Assembly: GCF_000314995.1 (NCBI RefSeq)
Contig: NZ_BAEO01000038.1
Location: 1-61,147, forward strand
Length of the DNA: 61,147 nucleotides
Reading direction: 5' to 3'
DNA from: Paraglaciecola arctica BSs20135
Lineage (GTDB): Bacteria; Pseudomonadota; Gammaproteobacteria; Enterobacterales; Alteromonadaceae
Shown: piece after piece, positions 8,598 through 17,777 of the stretch
Layout: every line of letters begins with the position of its first letter
How positions within the stretch are numbered: the first letter of the stretch is position 1
Made by a program: the position numbers and the translations under genes
Notes under the pieces: generated by a model
Database searches by the model: none
What the model was told of the DNA's origin: nothing
What the model saw: the letters and a program-made list of their open reading frames with translations, nothing else

Positions 8598-10244
8598 ATG
8601 CAAGCCTTGATGATGAACACCCAGTTAATGATCTCATCCATACTTAGACACGCGGATAAGAACTTTCCGGATTCGGAGATTGTTTCTGTCACAGCAGATA
8701 ATCCAAGACATAGACATACCTATAAAGATTTTGCTAATCGTAGCCGTCAGTTGGCTAACGCTTTAGTCGAGCTTGGTGCTAAATTTGGTGATCGCATTGG
8801 TACCTTAGCTTGGAACGATTATCGCCATCTAGAGCTTTATTATGGGGTATCTGGCAGTGGCATGGTGTGTCATACCATCAATCCTAAATTGTTCCCTGAG
8901 CAAGTGAACTACATTATCAATCACGCTGAAGACAGATTTCTCTTTGTGGATTTATTAGTGGTGCCATTATTAGAAGCACTAAAAGATCATCTTCCTAAAG
9001 TTGAGGGTTACATCATTTTAACCGATGAAGCTCATATGCCAAAAACGACTTTGCCTAACGTGATGTGTTACGAAACACTTTTAAGCAAGCAGTCCACTTC
9101 CTTTGAATGGCCTGAGTTTGATGAAAATACTGCCAGCGCCATGTGTTACACCTCAGGCACAACAGGTAATCCTAAAGGTGTAGTGTATAGCCATCGCTCA
9201 ACTGTATTACATGCATTAGGCGGGAGCATGCCTGACGTGGTTGCGGCGTCTTATAAAGAAACCACTCTTCCCATAGTGCCTATGTTCCATGTTAATGCAT
9301 GGGGTGCACCTTATGCCGCATTAATGGCAGGCTCGAAGATGGTTATGCCTGGGCCGAAAATGGCTGATGGTGAATCACTGCAAAACCTGATTGAAACCGA
9401 AAAAGTGACCTTTAGTTCAGGGGTGCCTACCATTTGGTTAGGACTACTAGATTATTTGGAGAAAACCGGTAAAACCATTCCTAGCATGACTCGTGTGAGT
9501 GTTGGTGGTGCGGCTTGTCCCAGAACTATTATCGAACGCTTTAAGCATCTGCATAATATAGAAGTGGTCCAAGGCTGGGGTATGACCGAAACTAGCCCGC
9601 TTGGTACTATTTTTTGTAAAAAAGCAGGCATGGATGATTTGACTGAAGAAGAGTTAATCGATTTACAATGTTTACAAGGCCGTGGCGTATTTGGTATTGA
9701 AATGCGTATCGTCGATGAAAACAATCAAGAATTACCATGGGATGGTGTCGCCTTTGGCGCCCTTAAAGTACGTGGCCCTTGGGTAGCCAGTGGCTATTAT
9801 GGTTTATCACAAGTACCTGGTTCAGAAGGATGTCCAGTGGATGAACTTGGTTGGTTTGATACCGGCGACGTAGCGACTATTAACCCCCAAGGTTATTTGC
9901 AAATTACCGATCGCACCAAAGACGTTATCAAAACGGGTGGAGAATGGGTCAGTTCAATAGAGATTGAAAATGCAGCAGTGAGTCATCCGGAAGTAGCCGA
10001 AGCCGCAGCCATCGGACGTTATCATCCCAAATGGACAGAGCGTCCACTACTAGTTGTAGTGCTTCAGGCCGATTCAAGTGTATCTACGGAAGAAATAATA
10101 GAGTTTTTACAAAACAAACTTCACAAGATATCAATGCCAGACGACGTTGTGTTTGTCGAAGAGTTACCTCATACAGCGACAGGTAAACTCAATAAGTTGG
10201 CTTTGAGAAAAACTTTAGAGGATTATCAGTTCCCTACAAAGTAA
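8598..10244 (+). CDS. Acyl-CoA ligase (AMP-forming), medium/long-chain fatty acid type
   Basis: A 548-residue ANL-family ligase that would activate a carboxylic acid with ATP to acyl-AMP and then acyl-CoA. The P-loop-like motif YTSGTTGNPKGV is at about 186-197, GWGMTETSP is the A5 motif, TGDVATI and DRTKDVIKTGGEW are A7/A8, and the catalytic Lys lies in GKLNK near the C-terminus. The family contains medium-chain ligases (AlkK-like) and the methylmercaptopropionate ligase DmdB; with the nearby large acyl-CoA dehydrogenase either role is possible. The start ATG follows AAAGGAAA. A terminator at 10262-10290 ends the unit. Confidence 0.92.
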   Translation: MQALMMNTQLMISSILRHADKNFPDSEIVSVTADNPRHRHTYKDFANRSRQLANALVELGAKFGDRIGTLAWNDYRHLELYYGVSGSGMVCHTINPKLFPEQVNYIINHAEDRFLFVDLLVVPLLEALKDHLPKVEGYIILTDEAHMPKTTLPNVMCYETLLSKQSTSFEWPEFDENTASAMCYTSGTTGNPKGVVYSHRSTVLHALGGSMPDVVAASYKETTLPIVPMFHVNAWGAPYAALMAGSKMVMPGPKMADGESLQNLIETEKVTFSSGVPTIWLGLLDYLEKTGKTIPSMTRVSVGGAACPRTIIERFKHLHNIEVVQGWGMTETSPLGTIFCKKAGMDDLTEEELIDLQCLQGRGVFGIEMRIVDENNQELPWDGVAFGALKVRGPWVASGYYGLSQVPGSEGCPVDELGWFDTGDVATINPQGYLQITDRTKDVIKTGGEWVSSIEIENAAVSHPEVAEAAAIGRYHPKWTERPLLVVVLQADSSVSTEEIIEFLQNKLHKISMPDDVVFVEELPHTATGKLNKLALRKTLEDYQFPTK

Positions 10245-10261
10245 TAAGCACTACATAATTC

Positions 10262-10290
10262 AAAAAAGGCGCACTAGCGCCTTTTTTTTT
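10262..10290 (+). terminator. Rho-independent terminator after the acyl-CoA ligase
   Basis: Hairpin AAAAAAGGCGC / GCGCCTTTTTT with a four-base loop and a T-tract, 18 bases after the ligase stop codon. Confidence 0.85.
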
Positions 10291-10437
10291 GTGCTTAACT
10301 TTGCACCACCCTTTACACAACCCCAGTTTCTCATACACATTTGTTAACCATTTCATTATTGCTTTTTTCAATAATTTAATTAGGGTGCGTGCAGTAAAAT
10401 CACTGTACTCACTATAAAAATACTTCAGGGAAACATT

Positions 10438-13014
10438 ATGAAGCTTAAACACTTGTGTTCATGGCTGTTGCTAAGTATGACAATTTCAGTCACTAGCTAT
10501 GCCAAAGAAACCGCCTTTCGATTATCCACATTTATTAAACCTAGTTTTCAGCAGATTACGCTAAAGATTGATCCAGACAGCCCTACATTTAGTGGTGAAA
10601 CAACAATTACAATTGATGTGACAAAGGCTACAGATACGATTGGTTTTTACCAAAAAGATCTCGACATTCATCAGGCTTACTTAACTAACGGCGACACCCG
10701 TATACCGCTAACTGTCACCTCCCATGAATACGAGATCCAGCACGGCAAAGCGAGTCAAAAAATTGCTGCTAACCGATACAAATTGCATATTGTATTTGAT
10801 GGGAAAATCAATACTTCATCTGATGGCATGTATTTGTCAAAATTTGAAGGACTGAACTATGTGTTCACTCAATTTGAAGATATGTACGCTAGACGCGCTT
10901 TTCCTAGTTTTGATGAGCCAGGATTTAAAATTCCTTATCAGATGACAATTATATCTCCTGAAAAACACACTGTTTTGTCCAACACCTTAGTTAACAATCG
11001 CACGGTGAAAGATGGTTGGCAGACAGTAGAGTTTAATAAGACCAAACCAATGCCTAGTTATATATTGGCATTAGCGGTGGGAGAACTAGACTCTTATGAC
11101 ATTCCAAATTTGAGTGTGCCAGGCAAAATTTACACACCTAAAGGGCAAGCTGCACGTACTAAATTTGCGGCCAAACATACTGCAGCTATTTTAGAGAATT
11201 TAGAAAGCTATTTTGGCTCGCCCTACCCTTATGAAAAACTCGATTTTATAGCCGTGCCTAACTTTACTTTTGGGGCAATGGAAAACGCAGGCTTAGTCAC
11301 CTATCGTAGCAGTTTGTTATTACTTGAAGACGAACCCCGCCTAGCAGAACAAAGTGGCACATTAAGCGTGATTGCCCATGAACTTGCGCATATGTGGTAC
11401 GGAAACTTAGTCACTATGGCATGGTGGGATGACTTATGGCTAAACGAAGCTTTTGCTTCATGGATGGCCAGTAAAGTGATGATGGACTTATACCCAGAGC
11501 AAAACGTTAAAGGTCAATTAGTACAAGAAGGTGCATTTGGTGCCGACGCTAGCCCAACAGTAAAGCCCGTTAAAAAAGTCGTAAGAAGCCAAACTGATGT
11601 AATGGATGGCCTTGGCTTAAATTACAGTAAAGGTGAGTCTATTTTGCAGCTTATTGAATCCATGGTAGGCGAAAAAGCCTTCCAAAAAGGCATTCAAACC
11701 TATATGAAAAACAATGCATTTAAAAATGCTCAGGCGGATGACCTGTGGAAAGTGTTATCTACAGTAGCCAACTTCGATGTGCCTGCCATGATGAAAACTT
11801 ACCTAGAACAACCGAGCTACCCATTAGTTGAATTTGCGGCAAATGGTGAGATTAGCCAATCTCGTTACCACCTACAAGGAGCAGAAGTTAAAGAACAAAC
11901 TTGGATTGTGCCTCTGGCGATTAGTTATAAGAAAAACGGCAAAGTATCTCGCACTAATTTGTTCCTTAATTCAGCCAAAACAACAGTCAGCGAGCTTGCT
12001 GAGGCTGATTGGATTTTTCCTAACGAAAACGCCATGGGTTATATGCGCTGGAAAGTATCACCCGCACAACTTTCAGCTTTACTTGACGATATATCAGTAT
12101 TAAACGCTCGCGAGAAAAAATCCTTGCTCTACAATACACAAGCGTTGTTCTCAGCTGGTGAAATTGAGTTGGGCGAAATGATGACTGTTATGGATGTTTT
12201 AGTCGATGACAAAGATCCTATGATTGGCAGAGCTGTTGTTAGCACTTTGAATGACTTCCTGTATTTAGTAGACAAAGATAACGAAGCCATGTTTGGTCAA
12301 TTTGCGGCCAACAAACTCACGCCTTGGTTTGAACGCCTAGGTGTCGAAGATCAACTTAGTGACTCAACTGATACAACACGTTTACGGGGCTCTGTATACG
12401 GCATATTAAGTCGTTATGCCAACACCCCAAAAGTTGAAAAAGTAAGCGCTGAACTAGCTAATAAGTATTTAGAAGATCCTATTAGTGTGCCCAGAAGCAT
12501 AGCCACTAGAGCATTGAGAAATATGTCTCGATTTAGTGAGCAAGATTGGTTTACCAAGTTAAGAGGTTTTTATGTTGCCAATACAGATGCGAACATTCGC
12601 GGTACAGTCAGCCGAGCGATGATTTTCACCGATGAGCAAAAAATAGCAAAAACCTTAGACTTTGCTTTATCGGATCATGTTAGTCCTGCCAATGCCATTA
12701 CTAACGTATACTTTGCAATTAGTGGTCTAGATGATCAGACCATGTTCTATGCTTGGTTGGATCTAAACTTTGATGTATTATCGAAAAAAATGCCGGCCTA
12801 TCACATTGCCAGTATGCCTGAGTACTTTTCAACCTCCTGTGATGCAGACAATATTAAGCTTGCCGAAAAATTCTATGCCGATAAAAAAGCTAACTTTGAC
12901 GGCATGGCACGCAGCTATGATATAGCCATGGACTCTGCTAAGCAGTGCCTATCGTTAAAGCAATCGAACCAAGCTAATTTTAACCGTTACTTGCAGGTTG
13001 CAACTAAGCACTAA
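10438..13014 (+). CDS. M1 family metallo-aminopeptidase, exported
   Basis: An 858-residue gluzincin aminopeptidase. A signal peptide is visible (KLKHLCSWLLLSMTISVTSYA, cleavage probably after SYA near residue 22), so it acts in the periplasm or outside the cell. The exopeptidase motif GAMENAG starts near residue 279. The zinc site HELAH is at 314-318 with the third ligand Glu337 in WLNEAF. The rest is the long helical ERAP1-type C-terminal domain. It would trim N-terminal residues from peptides, fitting protein scavenging in a marine heterotroph. It stands alone, with a terminator on each side. Confidence 0.95.
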   Translation: MKLKHLCSWLLLSMTISVTSYAKETAFRLSTFIKPSFQQITLKIDPDSPTFSGETTITIDVTKATDTIGFYQKDLDIHQAYLTNGDTRIPLTVTSHEYEIQHGKASQKIAANRYKLHIVFDGKINTSSDGMYLSKFEGLNYVFTQFEDMYARRAFPSFDEPGFKIPYQMTIISPEKHTVLSNTLVNNRTVKDGWQTVEFNKTKPMPSYILALAVGELDSYDIPNLSVPGKIYTPKGQAARTKFAAKHTAAILENLESYFGSPYPYEKLDFIAVPNFTFGAMENAGLVTYRSSLLLLEDEPRLAEQSGTLSVIAHELAHMWYGNLVTMAWWDDLWLNEAFASWMASKVMMDLYPEQNVKGQLVQEGAFGADASPTVKPVKKVVRSQTDVMDGLGLNYSKGESILQLIESMVGEKAFQKGIQTYMKNNAFKNAQADDLWKVLSTVANFDVPAMMKTYLEQPSYPLVEFAANGEISQSRYHLQGAEVKEQTWIVPLAISYKKNGKVSRTNLFLNSAKTTVSELAEADWIFPNENAMGYMRWKVSPAQLSALLDDISVLNAREKKSLLYNTQALFSAGEIELGEMMTVMDVLVDDKDPMIGRAVVSTLNDFLYLVDKDNEAMFGQFAANKLTPWFERLGVEDQLSDSTDTTRLRGSVYGILSRYANTPKVEKVSAELANKYLEDPISVPRSIATRALRNMSRFSEQDWFTKLRGFYVANTDANIRGTVSRAMIFTDEQKIAKTLDFALSDHVSPANAITNVYFAISGLDDQTMFYAWLDLNFDVLSKKMPAYHIASMPEYFSTSCDADNIKLAEKFYADKKANFDGMARSYDIAMDSAKQCLSLKQSNQANFNRYLQVATKH

Positions 13015-13044
13015 AGTGTTTTAACGCTTATTAAAACAAAAAAT

Positions 13045-13072
13045 AAAAACCGACTAACTTGTCGGTTTTTTT
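13045..13072 (+). terminator. Rho-independent terminator after the aminopeptidase
   Basis: Stem AAAACCGAC / GTCGGTTTT with loop TAACTT followed by a T-run, about 30 bases after the stop codon. Confidence 0.85.
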
Positions 13073-13248
13073 ATACCAACAATTAGATGCTTACGAGAAA
13101 ATTAGTGTTTGAAGTTATATATACGGAACACAAAATTGGATGTTCAGCAGTTGATTTACAGGATATAGTCTTGCTATAGGTACCTCTACTAAACTAATTA
13201 CGCAGTTTAAGTTAGGTTAGCATTTACTTGAGAAAGGAGTAAAATTCG

Positions 13249-15300
13249 ATGCCAAGCCTCTCAGGGTTGTATCAAATAACCTCAGATAGCAATTTATCTT
13301 ATGAGCAAAAAATGGATGCTTTGCTGCAGTTTGGTTTGAATCATTTCCAACTTGAACTTGCTATTATTAGTGAGATAAAAGATGACAATTACATTGTACG
13401 ACATGGTGTTTCTCCTGATAATTCACTACTTGTAGGTACCATTTTCCCAGTTGCCGAAACTTATTGTTTACATACCTTAGCAACCAATCAAGCGCTATCT
13501 TTTCACCATGCAGGTAAGAGTCATATTGCCCAACACCCATGCTACTTAAATTTTGGTTTAGAAAGTTACATTGGTGCCCCTCTTTTGGTTGAAGGTAAAC
13601 GTTTTGGCACCATTAACTTTTCAGCAAGCGCTCCTCGAACCCAGCCTTTTAGCCCAGAAGAACATGACTTTGTAGAATTACTCTCTCATTGGGTCGGTAA
13701 TGAAATAGCCCTTAATGAAAAGCTGGTACTACTGCATGAACAACAACAAAAAATGGCGCGCCAACAAAATATATTGGAACAAATGGGCCAATTGGCAGGT
13801 GTAGGAGCTTGGGAAGTTGATCTAATTAATGAAAAAATTTATTGGTCAAAAGAGACTAGAAAAATTCATGAAGTTGACGCTGATTATGAGCCTGATATAG
13901 CAACATCAATAAATTTTTATAAAGAAGGCGAAAATCGTGAACGTATCACCAATAGAGTTAATAAGGTAATAGAACAAGGAGGGCATTTTTCTGGGGAATT
14001 TGAAATTGTCACTCAAAAAGGAAACAATAAATGGGTGGCATCCAAGGGAAGAGCTGAATTAGAGAATGGCCAATGTGTTAGGTTAATAGGGGCTTTTCAA
14101 GATATAACCGAACAGGTTTATTCTCGGGTTCAATTAGAAAATAGACACAAAGAGCTCTCGTTAGCACTTGAAGCCCGCAGTTTATTTTTAGCCAATATGA
14201 GCCATGAAATTCGCACACCAATCAATGGTGTAATGGGCATGTTACAAATATTGGAAGCTTCACCTCTTAATTCTGAACAACAACGTTTTTTAAGTTTAGC
14301 CAAATCTAGTGCTTCGTCCTTACTTGGCATTATCAGCGATATTTTAGATTTCACTAAGATTGACTCTGGCAAGTTAACACTTGAAAAAGTACCAGTAGAC
14401 CTCAACCAATTACTGAATAATTGCGTCGATATTTTTAGTCCACAAGCGAAAGACAAGTCTATCTTTATGACAAAACAATTTGATTTAATTCAAAATGTTA
14501 TCGTGCTCACCGATCCAACTCGACTTCGTCAAATTTGTTCGAACCTGTTATCAAATGCAATTAAATTTACTCATCAAGGGCAGGTTAATATTGCGATCCA
14601 ACTAAACTTACACGCCGACAATCAAGCCACTTTAATCATTACTGTTAAAGATACCGGATTGGGTATCAGTGAAGAACAACAAACAAATTTATTTTCGCCC
14701 TTTAATCAAGCAGACGAAACCACCACTCGCAAATTCGGTGGCACCGGGCTTGGCCTATCAATTACTCGCAAAATCTGCCAGTTAATGGGTGGCGATGTAA
14801 GTGTACAAAGCACACCGAATAAAGGCAGTACATTCAAGGCAAGTATCGAGGTCGGTATTCTGAAGGAAAAAGGACAAACCATAGACTCCTCTATTTTTGT
14901 ATCAAAACCCAAAGATCTTAGCCACCTCAGAGTATTGGTAGTTGAAGATAATGAAATCAATCAAGTCGTTATCGGAGAAATGTTAAAACAACGACAAATT
15001 ACTTATGACATCGTAAATGATGGATTAGAAGCCTTGGCCATACTTGAGCATGAAACAAAACTTGCTCGCACTTTTTCGCTCATTTTAATGGATTGCCAAA
15101 TGCCAAATATGGATGGCTATGAAGCAACCCAACATATTCGGCAACTATCCTCCCCAGTAGCCACTATTCCCATTATTGCTTTGACTGCAAATGCTATGTC
15201 GGGAGAACGTGAAAAGTGTTTTGCTTGTGGTATGAATGAGTATTTATCTAAACCAGTAGAACAATCCCAATTGTATTCAATGATAGAAAAGTTTGCCTAA
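13249..15300 (+). CDS. Hybrid sensor histidine kinase/response regulator (GAF-PAS-HisKA-HATPase-REC)
   Basis: A 683-residue cytosolic hybrid kinase with no membrane segment. A GAF domain spans about 15-165, a short coiled coil follows, then a PAS/PAC domain at about 185-295 ending in the PAC-type GAFQDITEQ. HisKA has phospho-His319 in NMSHEIRTP. The HATPase shows the N box SNAIKF, the G1 box DTGLGIS and the G2 box GGTGLGLS. The C-terminal receiver (about 563-683) has VVEDNEINQ and phospho-Asp615 in LMDCQMPNMDGYE. No DNA-binding output follows, so it must pass phosphate to an Hpt protein or act through interaction. No partner gene is adjacent. The start ATG follows GAAAGGAG. Confidence 0.93.
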   Translation: MPSLSGLYQITSDSNLSYEQKMDALLQFGLNHFQLELAIISEIKDDNYIVRHGVSPDNSLLVGTIFPVAETYCLHTLATNQALSFHHAGKSHIAQHPCYLNFGLESYIGAPLLVEGKRFGTINFSASAPRTQPFSPEEHDFVELLSHWVGNEIALNEKLVLLHEQQQKMARQQNILEQMGQLAGVGAWEVDLINEKIYWSKETRKIHEVDADYEPDIATSINFYKEGENRERITNRVNKVIEQGGHFSGEFEIVTQKGNNKWVASKGRAELENGQCVRLIGAFQDITEQVYSRVQLENRHKELSLALEARSLFLANMSHEIRTPINGVMGMLQILEASPLNSEQQRFLSLAKSSASSLLGIISDILDFTKIDSGKLTLEKVPVDLNQLLNNCVDIFSPQAKDKSIFMTKQFDLIQNVIVLTDPTRLRQICSNLLSNAIKFTHQGQVNIAIQLNLHADNQATLIITVKDTGLGISEEQQTNLFSPFNQADETTTRKFGGTGLGLSITRKICQLMGGDVSVQSTPNKGSTFKASIEVGILKEKGQTIDSSIFVSKPKDLSHLRVLVVEDNEINQVVIGEMLKQRQITYDIVNDGLEALAILEHETKLARTFSLILMDCQMPNMDGYEATQHIRQLSSPVATIPIIALTANAMSGEREKCFACGMNEYLSKPVEQSQLYSMIEKFA

Positions 15301-15529
15301 AGATGCATTGCGTTAAATTGTCGGGTTGATTCCGCCAACCACTATAGTATGTACAACAAAAACCTTTACCTCCCACCTCCAAAGGTGATGATAAAATGTA
15401 CCCTTATATTTGTATGCTAAATACATCCACAGTCATATTTTTACAGGTGAAAATTGATTAGCCTTGGACTCAAAAGTTATACGACACTTTGAGAGCTAAT
15501 ATATACTCACAAACCATCTCGTCGCGCCA

Positions 15530-15579
15530 GTCCCATTATCGAAACACCACCTCATAAAATACCGTCCCACTATCGAGAC
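15530..15579 (+). promoter_or_regulatory. Candidate enhancer sites for the sigma-54 activator (two copies)
   Basis: Two direct copies of GTCCCAYTATCGARAC, at 15530-15545 and 15564-15579, start 34 bp apart (about three helical turns). The second sits in an inverted repeat CCGTCnC...GnGACGG. They end about 60 bp upstream of a sigma-54 promoter, a usual position for binding of NtrC-type activators. The likely binder is the regulator encoded at 20338-21729 (inference). Confidence 0.6.
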
Positions 15580-15639
15580 GGATCACCTTCCATAAAGCCT
15601 AGCAACCTCTAACCAATTGAAATAAAAGAAAATTAATTA

Positions 15640-15656
15640 TTGGCACAAGCATTGCT
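15640..15656 (+). promoter_or_regulatory. Sigma-54 promoter (-24/-12) of the efflux operon
   Basis: TTGGCAC-N5-TTGCT, with GG at 15642-15643 and GC at 15654-15655 separated by exactly ten bases, matches the RpoN consensus. Transcription would start near 15667, 38 bases before the adaptor gene. The rest of the 404-bp gap (15301-15704) shows no gene. Confidence 0.8.
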
Positions 15657-15704
15657 CTATTCACTACATATGCAAGACATAAGTGACACAAGGTAAAATA
15701 ATCA

Positions 15705-16961
15705 ATGGACATCATTCGCGAAAAACCCAAAAAGAAAATGAGCGTCAAAATTTTGGGTGTTGTGGCCTTAATCATCATCTTGTTTTTTGCTGTAAAGCTT
15801 GTCTTTAACCGTGACGGATCAACCTACGCAGTGAACAGTAATGCTTTGTTAACAGACAAAGTACAACAAGGCGAACTTTATGTATCTGTGCGCGGCATAG
15901 GTGTTTTAGTGCCTAAAGACATTCGCTGGGTAGCCACAAATGTAGAAGGCCGGGTTGAACGTATATTGATCAAAGCGGGCGCTTTGGTAAAAGAAGGCGA
16001 TTTATTGATGGAGTTAAGCAACCCACAGCTGGAACAACGCCTAGAAGAAACCAGATGGGAACTGGATGAAATGGAAGCCGAAACAACGGCCCTAGAAGTT
16101 TCATTAGAGTCTGAATTACTCGACCAAGAAGCCGCCGTAATCAACGAAAAACTCAATCACGAACGTGCGTTGCTCACATTAAACGCTCAAAAAACATTAT
16201 TAGAACAAGGCGTAGTAGCGGTATCTCACATCGACCATGAAGAAATAAAAATAGATGTGGCGCAATTTAAACAACGCTGGGAATTAGAAATTAAACGTTT
16301 GGCAAAACGCCGTGAAAATCTAGCCGCACAGCGTTTGGCCGCCCAAGCGCGCCTTAACCGCATGCGCAAAATCCTACAACGTGCGCAGCAACAAGTAGAC
16401 GGCTTACACGTTAAAGCAACCATGGACAGCATAGTGCAAGAAATGCCAATGGAATTAGGGCAACAAGTCAGCTCTGGCACCAACCTCGCCCGCTTGGCTC
16501 GCAGTGGAGAGTTTATCGCTGAATTACGGATCCCAGAAAAGCTTATCAATGAGGTAGTCATAGGCCAAGCGGTAACGGTAGATACTCGTACCAGCAAAAT
16601 CCAAGGCAAGATAAAACGAATCGATCCAGCTGTAATCAATGGTTCAGTTCAAGTGGACGTTGAATTAACCAGTGACATTCCCAAAGAAGCACGGCCTGAC
16701 TTAACTGTAGAAGGCGAGATAGACATTGCCCGCATCAACAATACCTTATTTGTGCAACGCCCTATGTTTGCCAAAAGTTTTGGCCAAGCACAAGTTTACT
16801 TATTAGATACCCAAGGTAACAGCGCCAGCAGACATGAGGTCACATTTGGGCAAACATCGACCAAGTACATCGAAATTAAATCAGGTTTAAAAGCGGGACA
16901 AAACATAATTGTTTCTGATGTATCAAGCTTTGAAGAACATCAACAAATTAAAATTAACTGA
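15705..16961 (+). CDS. HlyD/RND-type periplasmic adaptor subunit
   Basis: A 418-residue membrane-fusion protein anchored by one N-terminal transmembrane segment (about 15-31, VKILGVVALIIILFFAV). A biotinyl-lipoyl-like half (about 70-110), a long alpha-helical coiled-coil hairpin rich in Glu, Arg and Gln (about 110-245), the second lipoyl half and a beta-barrel follow. It would bridge the inner-membrane permease to an outer-membrane channel. It is first of a three-gene transporter operon with the ATPase 44 bases downstream, preceded by a sigma-54 promoter. No outer-membrane factor gene is nearby, so a shared TolC is likely. Confidence 0.9.
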   Translation: MDIIREKPKKKMSVKILGVVALIIILFFAVKLVFNRDGSTYAVNSNALLTDKVQQGELYVSVRGIGVLVPKDIRWVATNVEGRVERILIKAGALVKEGDLLMELSNPQLEQRLEETRWELDEMEAETTALEVSLESELLDQEAAVINEKLNHERALLTLNAQKTLLEQGVVAVSHIDHEEIKIDVAQFKQRWELEIKRLAKRRENLAAQRLAAQARLNRMRKILQRAQQQVDGLHVKATMDSIVQEMPMELGQQVSSGTNLARLARSGEFIAELRIPEKLINEVVIGQAVTVDTRTSKIQGKIKRIDPAVINGSVQVDVELTSDIPKEARPDLTVEGEIDIARINNTLFVQRPMFAKSFGQAQVYLLDTQGNSASRHEVTFGQTSTKYIEIKSGLKAGQNIIVSDVSSFEEHQQIKIN

Positions 16962-17005
16962 ATAATTAACTGAATAATTAACTGCAAAGAGCGGAGCGCA
17001 AAATT

Positions 17006-17737
17006 ATGATCACTACATCAGCTACATCTAAGTCATTAGTGACGTTAAACAACATAAAAAAAGTATTTTTTACTGATGATGTTGAAACCCATGCATTGAA
17101 CGAGATTAATTTAAGTATCAATAAAGGCGAGTATCTTTCTATCACCGGCCCATCAGGTTGTGGCAAATCTACCTTGTTATCTTTGTTAGGTTTACTCGAT
17201 ACCTCAACGGCAGGTACTTATCAATTAGCCGGCCATGAAGCATCTGATTTAAGCCGTGATGAAAGAGCCAAAATTCGCAATAAAGAAATTGGCTTTATTT
17301 TTCAGGCTTTTAATCTGATCAGTGATTTGAGTGTGGCCGAAAATGTTGAGTTGCCTTTAACTTATCGCAGCGACATTACTAAAAGCCAACGAGCTGAAAT
17401 GGTAAAAGACGCGCTAGAAAAAGTGGATATGCAACACAGAGCCAATCATTTTCCTTCACAGCTTTCAGGCGGACAACAACAGCGGGTAGCTGTGGCTCGA
17501 GCCATTGCTGGTAATCCCTCTATCATTTTGGCAGATGAACCCACAGGAAACTTGGATTCAAAAAATGCGCAGGTAGTAATGAGCTTACTCGACCGACTCC
17601 ACGATCAAGGCGCAACTATATGTATGGTGACTCATGATCCCCGCTCGGCAGCTCGTGCTGGCCGCACTATTGAAGTATTCGATGGGAAAATAGTCTCGGA
17701 TCAATTAACTGAAAAATCCCAAGCAGTTGTTTTATAA
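17006..17737 (+). CDS. ABC transporter ATP-binding protein, MacB/LolD type
   Basis: A 243-residue nucleotide-binding subunit. Walker A is GPSGCGKST, the Q-loop lies in FIFQAFNLI, the signature is LSGGQQQRVAVARA, Walker B/D-loop [12 protein letters not shown] and the H-loop VTHDP. It belongs to the group that powers mechanotransmission permeases (LolD, FtsE, MacB ATPase domain). The start ATG follows GAGCGGAG. It sits between adaptor and permease genes and would energise the 829-residue permease. Confidence 0.93.
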   Translation: MITTSATSKSLVTLNNIKKVFFTDDVETHALNEINLSINKGEYLSITGPSGCGKSTLLSLLGLLDTSTAGTYQLAGHEASDLSRDERAKIRNKEIGFIFQAFNLISDLSVAENVELPLTYRSDITKSQRAEMVKDALEKVDMQHRANHFPSQLSGGQQQRVAVARAIAGNPSIILADEPTGNLDSKNAQVVMSLLDRLHDQGATICMVTHDPRSAARAGRTIEVFDGKIVSDQLTEKSQAVVL

Positions 17738-17777
17738 ATAAAACATGTTCTAGATTTGTTTATTAGGAGAAATTATT

